64,000 nt of DNA, from contig NZ_AP026708.1 of the NCBI RefSeq assembly GCF_026000375.1, positions 1,366,501-1,430,500 on the forward strand, written 5' to 3'. Under the pieces are notes generated by a model. That model did no database searches. It was not told the origin of the DNA and saw nothing but the letters and a program-made list of their open reading frames with translations. How positions within the stretch are numbered: position 1 is the first letter of the stretch; every line of letters starts with the position of its first letter. Source of the DNA: Pseudodesulfovibrio portus (GTDB taxonomy: Bacteria; Desulfobacterota; Desulfovibrionia; Desulfovibrionales; Desulfovibrionaceae). The position numbers were made by a program, and so were the translations under genes. Shown here piece after piece: positions 19,832 through 28,295 of this stretch.

Positions 19832-19849
19832 GCCGCCCTTGTGGGCGGC
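19832..19849 (+). terminator. first copy of the lon terminator stem
   Basis: GCCGCCC-TTGT-GGGCGGC with no following T-run. An identical stem with six Ts lies at 20003-20026, and a palindromic repeat fills the space between, as if the terminator had been split or duplicated. Confidence 0.5.
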
Positions 19850-19877
19850 TCAGATCGATGACGAAGTCCAACCTGAC

Positions 19878-20000
19878 AGGCTGCCGAGAAATGGTCAGCT
19901 GCTAGGCGCAAAAAAAAAGGCAAGGCCGACGCGTATATGCAATACGCGAGGGTTTGCCTTTTTTGCAGCAACGACGCAGATGGCCGTTTGTCGGCAGCCT
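19878..20000. repeat. long palindromic repeat, family A (lon copy)
   Basis: A 123-nt imperfect palindrome. Outer arms AGGCTGCCGA... and ...TCGGCAGCCT pair, the middle has CTGCTAGGCGC/GCAGCAACGACGC, and the core GCAAAAAAAAAGGCAA...TTTGCCTTTTTTGC holds an inner CGCGTAT/ATACGCG stem. Family A copies also lie at 29552, 29685, 31981, 32174, 33534, 36684 and 52579. Confidence 0.75.
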
Positions 20001-20002
20001 GG

Positions 20003-20026
20003 GCCGCCCTTGTGGGCGGCTTTTTT
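20003..20026 (+). terminator. terminator of lon
   Basis: GCCGCCC (20003-20009), TTGT loop, GGGCGGC (20014-20020) and six Ts. It lies 209 bases behind the lon stop. Confidence 0.8.
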
Positions 20027-20036
20027 GCGTGACCTG

Positions 20037-20993
20037 CTAAAGGCCGACGGCCTCCCTCCCTGGAAGCCAGATGTCCTGTTTGCGCCTGTCCTCGGCCTCC
20101 ACCGCCCTGGTGCGGGCCACAGCCACCGCCTTGACGTCGTGGGCGTAGACGGCCTCGGCCAGGAGCCCGGCGCGGCGGGCCACGCCGTCCGGCACCGGAG
20201 GCTTGTTGTACTTGGCGCGCAGCCCGACGTCGTCGGCCAGGGCATTGGTGAGCATCACCAGGTCGCCCGCCTGAGGCAGGTCCGGGTTCAGGGCGAAGCA
20301 TTGGGACAGGGCGCGCATGCAGTCCCACCATTGCCCCTGCTCGTAATAGGCCCGGGCCAGGTTGTAATAGAGGTGATCGTCGGCCTCGGTGTACTTGAGC
20401 GCCCGGCGGTAGCAGATGACCGCCCCGTCCAGGAAACCGATCTTGCGCAGCCGGATGCCGAACTCGTTGAACAGGAACTGGTCCTTGCCCGGGAAGGGGG
20501 CCTTGACCCGGATCAGCTCGCGTATCAGGTTGCGGCCCCGCGTGCTCAGGCCCGCCAGGATGTACTCCACACCCAGCTCGAACAGGCCGCGTACGTTGAC
20601 CTCGTCGAGGCAGAGCACGGACCGCCCGGACTCAGGGCCGCACCCGTCGCCCGCCAGCCGGTAATCGTGCCGCTTGACGGCGGACAGCATGCGGTCCTCG
20701 AAGACCGATACCTCGGGAGTGTAGTCGGACAGCAGCTCGTCGGCGGAGATGATCGCCTCGGCGTGGAAGGGAAGGAAGTCCCCGTCCACGCCCCGGACGC
20801 CGTAGGCGGAGCCCCCCACCTGGCGGACGAGCCAGTAGTGGGCGTGCCCGTGGCCGACAAGGGTGGTGCCCCGGATGACGTTCCGGGATTTGCTGGTGGA
20901 GAAGACGCAACAGATGTGGCCGATGTCGCCCCGGCCGCGCCGGAACCGGGAGCGCTCCCTGCCGTCCAGGGAAACGTGCGAGTCCTTGCTCAT
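20037..20993 (-). CDS. tetratricopeptide-repeat protein
   Basis: A 318-residue cytosolic protein. The N-terminal part (to about 130) is shared with the neighbouring TPR protein, including the HYWLVRQV / FWFVEQV segment. The C-terminal half holds TPR-like helices, for example FNEFGIRLRKIGFLDGAVICYRRAL and LYYNLARAYYEQGQWWDCMRALSQCFALNPDL. The ATG at 20993 is preceded by GGAAGG and chosen over a longer open frame. It follows its paralogue after a 281-base gap. Function unknown; TPR proteins usually act as scaffolds. Confidence 0.8.
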   Translation of the reverse strand: MSKDSHVSLDGRERSRFRRGRGDIGHICCVFSTSKSRNVIRGTTLVGHGHAHYWLVRQVGGSAYGVRGVDGDFLPFHAEAIISADELLSDYTPEVSVFEDRMLSAVKRHDYRLAGDGCGPESGRSVLCLDEVNVRGLFELGVEYILAGLSTRGRNLIRELIRVKAPFPGKDQFLFNEFGIRLRKIGFLDGAVICYRRALKYTEADDHLYYNLARAYYEQGQWWDCMRALSQCFALNPDLPQAGDLVMLTNALADDVGLRAKYNKPPVPDGVARRAGLLAEAVYAHDVKAVAVARTRAVEAEDRRKQDIWLPGREAVGL

Positions 20994-21274
20994 GGGAATA
21001 CCTTCCGCAGGGCTGCCCCATGTCCGGCCCAGTCCGCCCGCCATGCGCGTTTTCCCCTCGCGCCGGGCAGGCGTCTCACGACGTCGCCGAACACGGTGCT
21101 GCAACCCTTCGTGCGTCCGGGCTCCCGCAAGACACCGACGCGATTACAGTCGAAAATCCGCTTCCGGGCAGGTGCCCGGACACGGTTTCCACCCGTGAAC
21201 CTCCTCTCTCATCGGAGAGGCGGCAGGGGAGCTTTAGGGGAAAAAGATTAGAAAACCGAAGTAGTGAGAATCGG

Positions 21275-22288
21275 TTACTTGCCGCGGCCGTGTTTCTTCA
21301 GCTCGACGAAACCAACCGGGCTGCCCGACCGGGCGCGGCCCCGCTCGATCTCGAGGCCTGCGGCAACGGGGCCCTCGTCCAGCCGCAGCCTGCCGGAGCC
21401 CGTGGCCAGGATCTGCCGGGCGCGGGAGGCTACGTGGGGCGGAACGGCGGGCTTGCCGTAGCGCAACTGGAGGTCTTCGTTGTTCTCCAGCCCGACCATG
21501 ACCTCGAACAGGTTGCGGGTCACTTCCAACTGCGGGTTGAGCCGGTGGCTCTGGATCAGGTTGTCCAGGGAGGCCTCCCATTCGCCGTTCTCATAATGGG
21601 CGCGGGCCAGGTTGTAGTAGAGGTTCTCGTCGTCCTTGACGAAATCGAGCCCCCGCCGGAAATACTCCACGGCCTCGGCGAACATGCGGTTCTTCCTGAG
21701 CGCGATGCCGAACTCGTTGAACAGGTGCTGGTTCTTGCCGTCGAACGTCGCCTTGATCTTGACCAACTCGGCCAGCAGGTCCCTGGCCCGGTCCGTCTCG
21801 CCCCGCTCGAGATAGATTAGCCCCAGGCCGAACAGGGCCTTGACGTTGTTCTCCTCGATGCCGCGCGCCCGCTCGTATTCGGCCCGGGCACGGTCCAGCC
21901 GCCCGCGCTCCCGGTGCTCGTCACCCCGGTCCAGGGTCTTTTCCAGCTCGAGCATGGCGGGCAGGACCAGTTCCTCGTAGTAGGCGAGTTCCGGGCGGTA
22001 GCCGTCCACCAGCTCCTGCAGGTCGATGGTCTCGGCGTCGCCCGAGGGCACATGACGGTCGTTGAGCAGCCGCCCCTCGAACACCCCCCTGTCCACCTGC
22101 TCCACGAACCAGAAATTCTGCCCCTTGTGAACGCGCCGGTTCATGCCCACGCCCATTTCGACCGCCGTGGTCGTGGAGAAGGCGCACTTGACGCACCCGC
22201 CACGGGAAAGGTAGCGCCAGCCCGAGGGGGTCTCGTCGCCGTTGCCGGCGGATGTGGGCAGTTCCAGGCCGAAAAAATCGTCGCTCAT
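21275..22288 (-). CDS. tetratricopeptide-repeat protein (paralogue)
   Basis: A 337-residue homologue of the protein at 20037-20993. Shared features are an N-terminal domain with NFWFVEQVDRGVFEGRLL and DGYRPELAYYEELVLPAM, then TPR pairs such as ALFGLGLIYLERGETDRARDLLAELV, FNEFGIALRKNRMFAEAVEYFRRGL and NLYYNLARAHYENGEWEASL. It has a GCVKCAF CxxC near residue 32 that the partner lacks. No signal peptide. The stop sits in a small AACCGA/TCGGTT hairpin with a downstream T-run on this strand, a possible weak terminator. Confidence 0.8.
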   Translation of the reverse strand: MSDDFFGLELPTSAGNGDETPSGWRYLSRGGCVKCAFSTTTAVEMGVGMNRRVHKGQNFWFVEQVDRGVFEGRLLNDRHVPSGDAETIDLQELVDGYRPELAYYEELVLPAMLELEKTLDRGDEHRERGRLDRARAEYERARGIEENNVKALFGLGLIYLERGETDRARDLLAELVKIKATFDGKNQHLFNEFGIALRKNRMFAEAVEYFRRGLDFVKDDENLYYNLARAHYENGEWEASLDNLIQSHRLNPQLEVTRNLFEVMVGLENNEDLQLRYGKPAVPPHVASRARQILATGSGRLRLDEGPVAAGLEIERGRARSGSPVGFVELKKHGRGK

Positions 22289-22514
22289 GTTTCACCATCG
22301 CTTGCTGTCATTCGATATCCTTCAGGGGACACTCCTTTTTCCCATCTGAGTCGGTTCGTGTAAAGGGGTCTTTTCACAATAGGGGGCTGGACAAGGCCCC
22401 GCGCGTTGTTACCTTGGTGCTGCGCGGGCCGAAACATTGCCAGCCCGCACCTTTTCAGCTATGGATTTCCTGCGCCGGGCACGACCCGGCGTCAAACCGT
22501 TATTGGAGCGCGCC

Positions 22515-22778
22515 ATGCCCATATTCGAATACAAATGTAACGACTGCGGCCATGAATTCGAGGAACTCGTCTTTGACAGGGAGGAATGTCCCCCCTGCCC
22601 CAAATGCCAATCCGAACAGACCGGCAAGCTCATGAGCGCGGTCCGCTCCAAGGTGGGCGGCTTCCGCCCCGACACCGGTGATTCCGGCACTGCCGCCGAT
22701 GCCGGTTCCGGCACCGAATTCTCCTCCAGTTCCCCGTGCGCCGGTTGCTCCGGCGGCGACTGCTCCAACTGCGGATAA
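22515..22778 (+). CDS. FmdB-type zinc ribbon protein
   Basis: An 87-residue protein of the FmdB/CxxC_CXXC_SSSS regulatory family. [19 protein letters not shown] and [11 protein letters not shown] give two CxxC zinc knuckles at the N-terminus. The tail is Ser/Gly-rich and ends in a second Cys-rich patch [13 protein letters not shown]. The ATG at 22515 has GGAG six bases upstream; an upstream open frame is ignored. It lies just ahead of hemC and is probably co-transcribed. Function unproven. Confidence 0.88.
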   Translation: MPIFEYKCNDCGHEFEELVFDREECPPCPKCQSEQTGKLMSAVRSKVGGFRPDTGDSGTAADAGSGTEFSSSSPCAGCSGGDCSNCG

Positions 22779-22804
22779 CCGCTTTACTCCGAACAAGGTT
22801 TCCA

Positions 22805-23737
22805 ATGAAAAAACTGACCATCGCCACCCGGGGCAGCGCACTGGCCCTGTGGCAGGCCAATCATATCAAAGACTGCCTGGAGGCCGAACACCCCGGCCTG
22901 ACCGTCGAACTGCTCAAGATCAAGACCAAGGGCGACAAGATTCTGGACGTGCCGCTGGCAAAGGTCGGCGGCAAGGGCCTCTTCGTCAAGGAGATCGAGG
23001 AAGCGCTGCTGGACGGCCGCGCCCAGCTCGCGGTCCATTCCATGAAGGACGTGCCCACCGAACTGCCCGACGGCCTGGAAGTGGGCATCATCCCCGAACG
23101 CGAAGCCCCCACCGACTCCCTCCTGTCCGTCAAGTACGACGGGCTGAAGGGGCTGCCCCAGGGGGCCGTGGTCGGCACCTCCTCCCTGCGCCGCCAGTCA
23201 CAGCTGGCCACCCTGCGCCCGGACCTCAATATTGAATCCCTGCGCGGCAACCTCGACACCCGCGTCAAGAAACTCTTAAGCGGCGATTTCGACGCCATCG
23301 TGGTGGCCACCGCCGGGCTGAACCGGCTCCAGCTGTCCGCGCCCAAGCAGGAAGTCCTCGGTCCGCCCGAATTCCTGCCCGCCGTGGCCCAGGGAGCCCT
23401 GGGCATCGAATTTCACACCGACAACACCCAAGTGCGGGACATGCTCGCCTTCCTCGACCACCTGCCCACCAAGCGGCAGGTCATGGCCGAGCGCGGCTTC
23501 CTGACCGGCCTGGACGGCGGCTGCCAGGTGCCCATCGCTGCCTGGTCCGTCATCGACGGCGACACGGTCAAGCTGACCGGCTTCGTTGCCGACGTGGACG
23601 GCTCCCGCCCCATCCGGCTGGAGGAAGAGGGTCACGTGGACAACGCCTGGGACGTGGGCATGGCCCTTGCCCGAAAGGTCCTCGATGCGGGCGGCAAGGC
23701 CATCCTGGATGAAGTCTACGCCCGCGAATCCGCATAG
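22805..23737 (+). CDS. hemC: porphobilinogen deaminase (hydroxymethylbilane synthase)
   Basis: Polymerises four porphobilinogens to hydroxymethylbilane, the common precursor of siroheme, heme d1 and cobalamin. The protein has 310 residues. [12 protein letters not shown] at the N-terminus, the [11 protein letters not shown] loop, [11 protein letters not shown] and [11 protein letters not shown] are all present. Cys240 in [10 protein letters not shown] carries the dipyrromethane cofactor. AAGG precedes the ATG at 22805. In this lineage it feeds the cobalamin genes found elsewhere in the window. Confidence 0.96.
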   Translation: MKKLTIATRGSALALWQANHIKDCLEAEHPGLTVELLKIKTKGDKILDVPLAKVGGKGLFVKEIEEALLDGRAQLAVHSMKDVPTELPDGLEVGIIPEREAPTDSLLSVKYDGLKGLPQGAVVGTSSLRRQSQLATLRPDLNIESLRGNLDTRVKKLLSGDFDAIVVATAGLNRLQLSAPKQEVLGPPEFLPAVAQGALGIEFHTDNTQVRDMLAFLDHLPTKRQVMAERGFLTGLDGGCQVPIAAWSVIDGDTVKLTGFVADVDGSRPIRLEEEGHVDNAWDVGMALARKVLDAGGKAILDEVYARESA

Positions 23738-23743
23738 CCGACC

Positions 23744-24007
23744 ATGAGCGACAAGGCTGCCCTGAAACGCCTCCAGGTGATCCCCGGCGTGGGGCCGAGC
23801 ATGGCCAGGGACCTCCTCGGCCTCGGCTACACCTCCGTTGAGGAGTTGGCGGGGCAGGACCCGGAGGCCATGTACCGGCGGCTCATGGACCAGGCGGGCC
23901 GACACATCGACCGATGCGTGCTCTACGTTTTCCGGTGCGCGGTCTACTTCGCGTCCGTTGACGGGCACGACCCCGAAAAACTGAAATGGTGGACGTGGAA
24001 GGGATGA
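23744..24007 (+). CDS. Cdd1-like helix-hairpin-helix protein
   Basis: An 87-residue protein of the Cdd1 (pathogenicity locus) family. The helix-hairpin-helix is VIPGVGPSMARDLLGLGYTSVEEL near the N-terminus, followed by the family tail CVLYVFRCAVYFAS...DPEKLKWWTWKG. The fold suggests DNA or nucleic-acid binding; no cellular role is known. It starts six bases after hemC and is probably co-transcribed with it. Confidence 0.85.
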   Translation: MSDKAALKRLQVIPGVGPSMARDLLGLGYTSVEELAGQDPEAMYRRLMDQAGRHIDRCVLYVFRCAVYFASVDGHDPEKLKWWTWKG

Positions 24008-24141
24008 AAAAGATCAACAAGATTCAGCTTCCTGGAGAGCGCAGGCCAAGGGATGTCACCCATACCCTAAAGGTTTCCGCATTATTGCCGATAAAAACAG
24101 CAAGTAGAATATTCAATGCCCCACCCAAGGAGGTACGGATT

Positions 24142-24339
24142 ATGGAAGTTGCTGGTTTTAACGTCAACACGTCCAACAACGCGGAAATGGTCAAGTCCAT
24201 CCGCAAGGTCAGGCTCCAACGAGAAGTTCTCGAAAACCCGGAAATGGCCCGCGAACTGGTCAAGGTGGAAGCCACCGGCACCTACAACGCCAAGGGCGAC
24301 GTCATCCAGGCAGTCACCGGAGACTTAGGCGATGCATAG
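24142..24339 (+). CDS. small hypothetical protein (65 aa)
   Basis: A 65-residue soluble protein with a very strong AAGGAGG ribosome site nine bases before the ATG. It begins MEVAGFNVNTSNNAEMVKSI, has a charged helical centre (KVRLQREVLENPEMARELVKVE) and ends DVIQAVTGDLGDA. No family recognised. An open frame continues upstream to 23986, but that part overlaps the Cdd1-like gene and lacks a ribosome site. A terminator follows directly, which supports it as a real gene. Confidence 0.65.
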   Translation: MEVAGFNVNTSNNAEMVKSIRKVRLQREVLENPEMARELVKVEATGTYNAKGDVIQAVTGDLGDA

Positions 24340-24348
24340 CGTGCCGCA

Positions 24349-24406
24349 CGGTTCTCCAAAAGAATAGGCCGGTCAATTCTGACCGGCCTATTCTTTTGGA
24401 GAACCG
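24349..24406. terminator. 27-bp perfect bidirectional hairpin
   Basis: Arms 24349-24375 and 24380-24406 are exact complements around an ATTC loop. The arms include AAAAGAAT/ATTCTTTT, so either strand gives a stem with a T-run at its 3' side. It follows the hemC-Cdd1-small protein genes. Confidence 0.8.
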
Positions 24407-24413
24407 AGAACTC

Positions 24414-24482
24414 GGCTTGCGATAGCGGGCCATCTGCACATTTTTCCGGCTTGCCGCTGTCCTCGCCGTACGGGACGGTGCA
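24414..24482. repeat. half copy of palindromic repeat family B
   Basis: GGCTTGCGATAGCGGGCC, then ATCTGCACATTTTTCCGG and the CTGTCCTCGCCGTACGGG block match one arm of the full palindromes at 33961-34080 and 35678-35799. The second arm is missing. The rest of this gene-free stretch, to 24640, shows nothing else I recognise. Confidence 0.6.
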
Positions 24483-24641
24483 CGGGAACCCGCTTGTGGT
24501 GTCTTTGGGACAAGTGATTTTGCGGCCGCAAACATCTCGCCGCAGGCGACATAAACAGTTTGGGAAAAGAAGGGGATGGGGGTCCGGGGGAGCAGTAGCG
24601 CACGGCGAGTCATCGAGCCTTGGAGATGGCGACAGCAGCGA

Positions 24642-24684
24642 AAGGGGAGAAAAAAGCCCTTTTCAAAGGGTTTTTCCTCCCCTT
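24642..24684 (-). terminator. terminator of cobT
   Basis: On the minus strand AACCCTTT-GAA-AAGGG is followed by CTTTTTTCT, inside a wider AAGGGGAG/CTCCCCTT stem. It lies just downstream of the cobT stop. A similar hairpin lies at 35414-35470. Confidence 0.7.
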
Positions 24685-24709
24685 CCCCCGGCCGCCGGAG
24701 GCAAACTAT

Positions 24710-25777
24710 CTACTCGGCTTCGGCTACGCCCGCGTCGGAGAAGGTGGCCATCTTGTTGAACATGTCCGTGGCTGCACGGACCAGAAACATGGCGCAGGCC
24801 GCGCCGGTGCCTTCGCCGAGGCGGAAGCCGAGGTCGAGGTAAGGGGTCAGCCCCATGGTTTCGACGGCCTTCTTGTGGCCGGGTTCGGCGGAGGCATGGC
24901 TGATGATGCAGTAGTCCATGACCGTGGGGCAGATTTTCCAGGCCGCGAGATAGGCGGCGGTGGAGATGAACCCGTCCACGCACACGAGCTGGCGGTTTTT
25001 CGCTCCGCCGAGCACCAGTCCGGCCAGGGCCGCGATCTCGAAGCCGCCGAGGGCGGCCAGGATATCGACGGGATCACCGGCGGCGATTGCGGCGGCGTTG
25101 GCCGTGAGCCCCTTGCGCACCACCTGCGCCTTGGAGGCAACGCCCTTTTTGTCCAGGCCGGTGCCGGGGCCGGTCATGGCCTCGGGGTCCAGGCCGAGAT
25201 AGGCGCAGTACATGGCCGTGGACGGCGTGGTGTTGGAGATGCCCATGTCGCCGGTGCCGAGCACCTTGACGCCGTCGGCGTGCGCGCGGTCGGCCAGGGA
25301 TATGCCGAGCATGAGCGCCTTGATGGTCTGCTCGCGGGTCATGGCCGGGCCCTGGGCCAGGTTGGCCGTGCCGGGAGCGATCTTTTCCTGGATCAGACTG
25401 GGATGCTCGTCGAACGGGCCGCCGCAGCACCCCGCGTCCACCACGAACAGCTCGGCCCCGACCGTACCGGCCAGGGCGTTGATGCCCGCGCCGCCGTTCA
25501 GGAAATTGAGCACCATCTGACGGGAGACCTCCTGCGGAAACAGGCTGACGCCCTCGTCGTTCACGCCGTGGTCACCGGCAATGGTGTAGACCCGCATGGG
25601 GTCGGCAACGGGCGCGTTGCCCTCCTGGACAAGATAGAGCTTGAGCGCCAGGTCCTCCAACCGCCCCAGGCTGCCCTGCGGCTTGGTCAGGTCATCGAGA
25701 TGCGCCTGGCCGCGCGGGGCCAGGGACTGATCCACGGGCTGGATACCGCCCAACACCTTATTGAATTCGCTTTCCAT
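24710..25777 (-). CDS. cobT: nicotinate-nucleotide--dimethylbenzimidazole phosphoribosyltransferase
   Basis: Makes alpha-ribazole phosphate from a lower-ligand base and nicotinate mononucleotide for cobalamin. The protein has 355 residues. LTKPQGSLGRLEDLA, YTIAGDHGVNDEGVSLFP, VLGTGDMGISNTTP, VCVDGFISTAAYLAA and the C-terminal GFRLGEGTGAACAMFL, containing the catalytic Glu, are all intact. It stands alone, divergent from the WcbI-like gene. The other lower-ligand steps in this window are cobD-cobQ (44207) and cobS (57443). Confidence 0.96.
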   Translation of the reverse strand: MESEFNKVLGGIQPVDQSLAPRGQAHLDDLTKPQGSLGRLEDLALKLYLVQEGNAPVADPMRVYTIAGDHGVNDEGVSLFPQEVSRQMVLNFLNGGAGINALAGTVGAELFVVDAGCCGGPFDEHPSLIQEKIAPGTANLAQGPAMTREQTIKALMLGISLADRAHADGVKVLGTGDMGISNTTPSTAMYCAYLGLDPEAMTGPGTGLDKKGVASKAQVVRKGLTANAAAIAAGDPVDILAALGGFEIAALAGLVLGGAKNRQLVCVDGFISTAAYLAAWKICPTVMDYCIISHASAEPGHKKAVETMGLTPYLDLGFRLGEGTGAACAMFLVRAATDMFNKMATFSDAGVAEAE

Positions 25778-25935
25778 TTAAATTTCCCTTCCCATTTTGA
25801 AAGTGTGTCCGGGTGGGATACACCGCCCTCCCCCTGCCTGTAAACCGGCGCGTGGATCATATTGTGCGCAACCGGGTTCCGTGCTATCAGGCGGACATAT
25901 CTTTATAACGGGATTTCAACCGCTTCCGGACACGC

Positions 25936-26769
25936 ATGACCAAGGAACTCTGCATCGTACACGCCAACTGCCAGGGCGACCCCCTGGTCGAGCGGCTGCG
26001 CCTGTGCCCGGAATTCGCGGACCGATACGAGTGCGTGCTGATCACCAACTACACGCGCGAGCCCGTGCCCGCAGACCTTCTTTCCCGGTGTTCCCTGTTC
26101 CTGTACCAGCGCCTCGGGCCCAAATGGGACGAGCTGGCCTCGGAATCCCTGCTCGCGAAGCTCCCCGCCGACGCCCGCAGCCTGTGCGTGCCCAACATGT
26201 TCTTCACGGGCTACTGGCCCACCTGGTCGGGCGCGACCGGCTTCGACTACCGCTGCTCGCTCCTTGACGAACTCACCGCCACCCCCCTGCCCGTCGAGGA
26301 AATCGTCCTGCTCTACATCCACACGGACATGGCCGCCAAATTCGACCTGCTGTCCATGGTGATCGACACGCTGGAGCGGGAGCGGCAGCGTGAAGCCCAC
26401 ACCCCGGTCAAGTACCTGGACATCATCAGCCGCGACTACCGCTCGGAGCAGCTTTTCAACACGGTCAACCACCCCCGGAAACGGCTCATGAACCATGCGG
26501 CCTCCGGCGTGCTGCGCGAGTTGGGGTTCACCGCGCCGGACGCGGCGGCCCTCGACGCGCTGGGCGAGCCCTTCCCCGAACTCGAACAGCCCATCAACCC
26601 CAAGGTGGCCGCCCACTTCGGCTGGGATTTCGCGGGGCCGGACAGGCAGTACGAAATCTACGGCCGCAAGATGAACTTCTCCCGCTGGGTGTCCAACTAC
26701 GTGTTCGCCAAAAAGGCCGGGGTAAAGGATTTCATCGGATTCCTGCAGGGCGACGACATCGCCATCTGA
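25936..26769 (+). CDS. WcbI family putative acyltransferase
   Basis: A 277-residue protein of the WcbI family (capsule polysaccharide biosynthesis, putative acetyltransferase fold). The N-terminal IVHANCQGDPLVERL is the family hallmark, with CQG in a nucleotide/CoA-binding position; FFTGYWPTWSG and the charged C-terminus follow the pattern. No signal or membrane segment. No capsule genes are adjacent, so the acceptor is unknown. It ends at a bidirectional terminator shared with the converging methyltransferase gene. Confidence 0.75.
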   Translation: MTKELCIVHANCQGDPLVERLRLCPEFADRYECVLITNYTREPVPADLLSRCSLFLYQRLGPKWDELASESLLAKLPADARSLCVPNMFFTGYWPTWSGATGFDYRCSLLDELTATPLPVEEIVLLYIHTDMAAKFDLLSMVIDTLERERQREAHTPVKYLDIISRDYRSEQLFNTVNHPRKRLMNHAASGVLRELGFTAPDAAALDALGEPFPELEQPINPKVAAHFGWDFAGPDRQYEIYGRKMNFSRWVSNYVFAKKAGVKDFIGFLQGDDIAI

Positions 26770-26780
26770 CCGACCGAAGA

Positions 26781-26811
26781 AAGCCCGGCATCAGCCGGGC
26801 TTTTCATTTTT
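26781..26811 (+). terminator. terminator of the WcbI-like gene
   Basis: AAGCCCGGC-ATCA-GCCGGGCTT followed by TTCATTTTT, between two converging genes. Confidence 0.85.
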
Positions 26812-27649
26812 ACTTCGTGGCCGAAACCAAGGCCAGGCCGTTGTCCGGCACCGGCCAGTCGTCGTGGTGGGCCACGTCGGCGAAACCGGCCTGGCGCAAC
26901 AGGCCTTCCATCTCGTCACCTGTCCACGCCCGGGTGGTGGACCGGTAGGTGACCGGCTCGGCGTCGCCTTGGGCCAGCACGTGGAAGCACTGCAGGGCCA
27001 CGGACTCGGCGTCGAACCAGTGGTTTTCAGTCAGGCATACATAGGCCCGGTCCGAGAACAAGCCGCCGTTGTCAGCGCGCGTTCGGGAACGGGGCTCCTG
27101 CCCGGATTTCCTGACGGCCCCGAACCGCTGCCGCTCGATCAGCAGCCGACCGCCCGGGGCCAGCGCCGCATGGGCCTTGGCCAGTATCCGTTGACAGACC
27201 TCCGGAGGGAACACGTTCAGCTCGCCATAGAGCATCATGGCCAGCTCGAACGGGCCGCCGAAATCGGCTTCGGCCACGTCGGCCAGCCTGAATTCGGCCT
27301 TGCCGGGCGCGCCGAACGTGTCCTGGGCGTAACCGATGGACGCGGGGCTGAAATCCAGCCCGATATAGTAGTTGGCGTCACCGGCCAACAGCCTCGAATA
27401 CAGGCCGGGGCCGCAGCCGAGGTCGAGAATGGACGCCGGGCCGCCGGACAGGCAGCGCGACGCGATCCACGCGCACTGCGCCTCGATAACGGACGACTTG
27501 CGGCTGGCGAGGTGGTGGTCCTGGGAGAGGTGCTCCCTGAGAATCCGCGCGCTGAACGCAGGATCGTTCCAGGGAATCTTGTGGCTGCCGTCCCAGAGGG
27601 AGGCGGCGTCGGGGGTATGGCGGACGGTATCGAATAGGGGGTTGGTCAT
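26810..27649 (-). CDS. class I SAM-dependent methyltransferase
   Basis: A 279-residue methyltransferase. Motif I is SILDLGCGPGLYSRLL, the acidic residue of motif II is in YYIGLDFSP, and motif post-I is FRLADVAEADFGGPFELAMMLYGELNVF. An extra C-terminal part, YRSTTRAWTGDEMEGLLRQAGF, is typical of small-molecule methyltransferases. GGAG sits six bases before the ATG. Substrate unknown. It converges on the WcbI-like gene. Confidence 0.85.
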   Translation of the reverse strand: MTNPLFDTVRHTPDAASLWDGSHKIPWNDPAFSARILREHLSQDHHLASRKSSVIEAQCAWIASRCLSGGPASILDLGCGPGLYSRLLAGDANYYIGLDFSPASIGYAQDTFGAPGKAEFRLADVAEADFGGPFELAMMLYGELNVFPPEVCQRILAKAHAALAPGGRLLIERQRFGAVRKSGQEPRSRTRADNGGLFSDRAYVCLTENHWFDAESVALQCFHVLAQGDAEPVTYRSTTRAWTGDEMEGLLRQAGFADVAHHDDWPVPDNGLALVSATK

Positions 27650-27841
27650 TATGGACTCCTAAAGGCATGAGTAAACCGCGCTTTCATGGGAAAGCGTTCT
27701 GCATGGGGACAGGGTCGGCAAGAATCGGGTTAGGCATCCATAATGCGGAGATCGATATACCACCGGCGGCCCGGTGGCAACCCCTTCAGTGATTCCATAT
27801 TCCGGCCGATACAGTGTGCGGACACGAACCACGGAGGGTTC

Positions 27842-28198
27842 ATGTACGTAGCAACCGACACCGCGCCCGTGATGGACGGGTACGCCTTTGAGATGCACCT
27901 GAACGAGCTTGCCGGGGAGCAGGCCGCCAAGGCGCTCGGCGATCTGGTGAGCTTTTCCGACGAGGCCGTGGCCGCGTTCAGGGAGGCGGCCATCGAGCCC
28001 ATCAAGAACGGCACCTTCACGCTGGAATCCATTGAGCGGCGCATAGGCGTCGTGCGGGAAGAGATCGCCAGGGTCTGGAACTCCGCCCTGCCCGACGACG
28101 AAAAAATCCGCCAGATATCCGCCAAGGAGAACGAGATTTCCCTGCTCCAGGCGGGCCAGTTCACCTTTGCCAAGGCCGGATTCACGAAAACGGTCTGA
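27842..28198 (+). CDS. hypothetical protein (118 aa)
   Basis: Mostly helical, acidic, soluble protein of 118 residues. The centre (LNELAGEQAAKALGDLV...EAVAAFREAAIEPI) and ERRIGVVREEIARVWNSALPDDEKIRQI are amphipathic helices. I recognise no family. The frame is open upstream, but GGAGG close to the ATG at 27842 marks the start. It is followed by a Sel1-type protein on the same strand after 97 bases that include a run of nine Cs. Confidence 0.6.
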   Translation: MYVATDTAPVMDGYAFEMHLNELAGEQAAKALGDLVSFSDEAVAAFREAAIEPIKNGTFTLESIERRIGVVREEIARVWNSALPDDEKIRQISAKENEISLLQAGQFTFAKAGFTKTV

Positions 28199-28295
28199 CA
28201 TCCCCTTTGCTGCGCCCCCCCCCGCGTGACAAACGGCCACCCATCGGGTACGCATTCGGCATATCCGCCTCATCCGGGCGACGAGCGACCGACAC

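Noticed and set aside
21105-21230. tRNA-like fold (CACGG stem with a seven-base loop) in the TPR gene leader
   Set aside because: No acceptor stem, T-loop or CCA-compatible end can be built around it on either strand.
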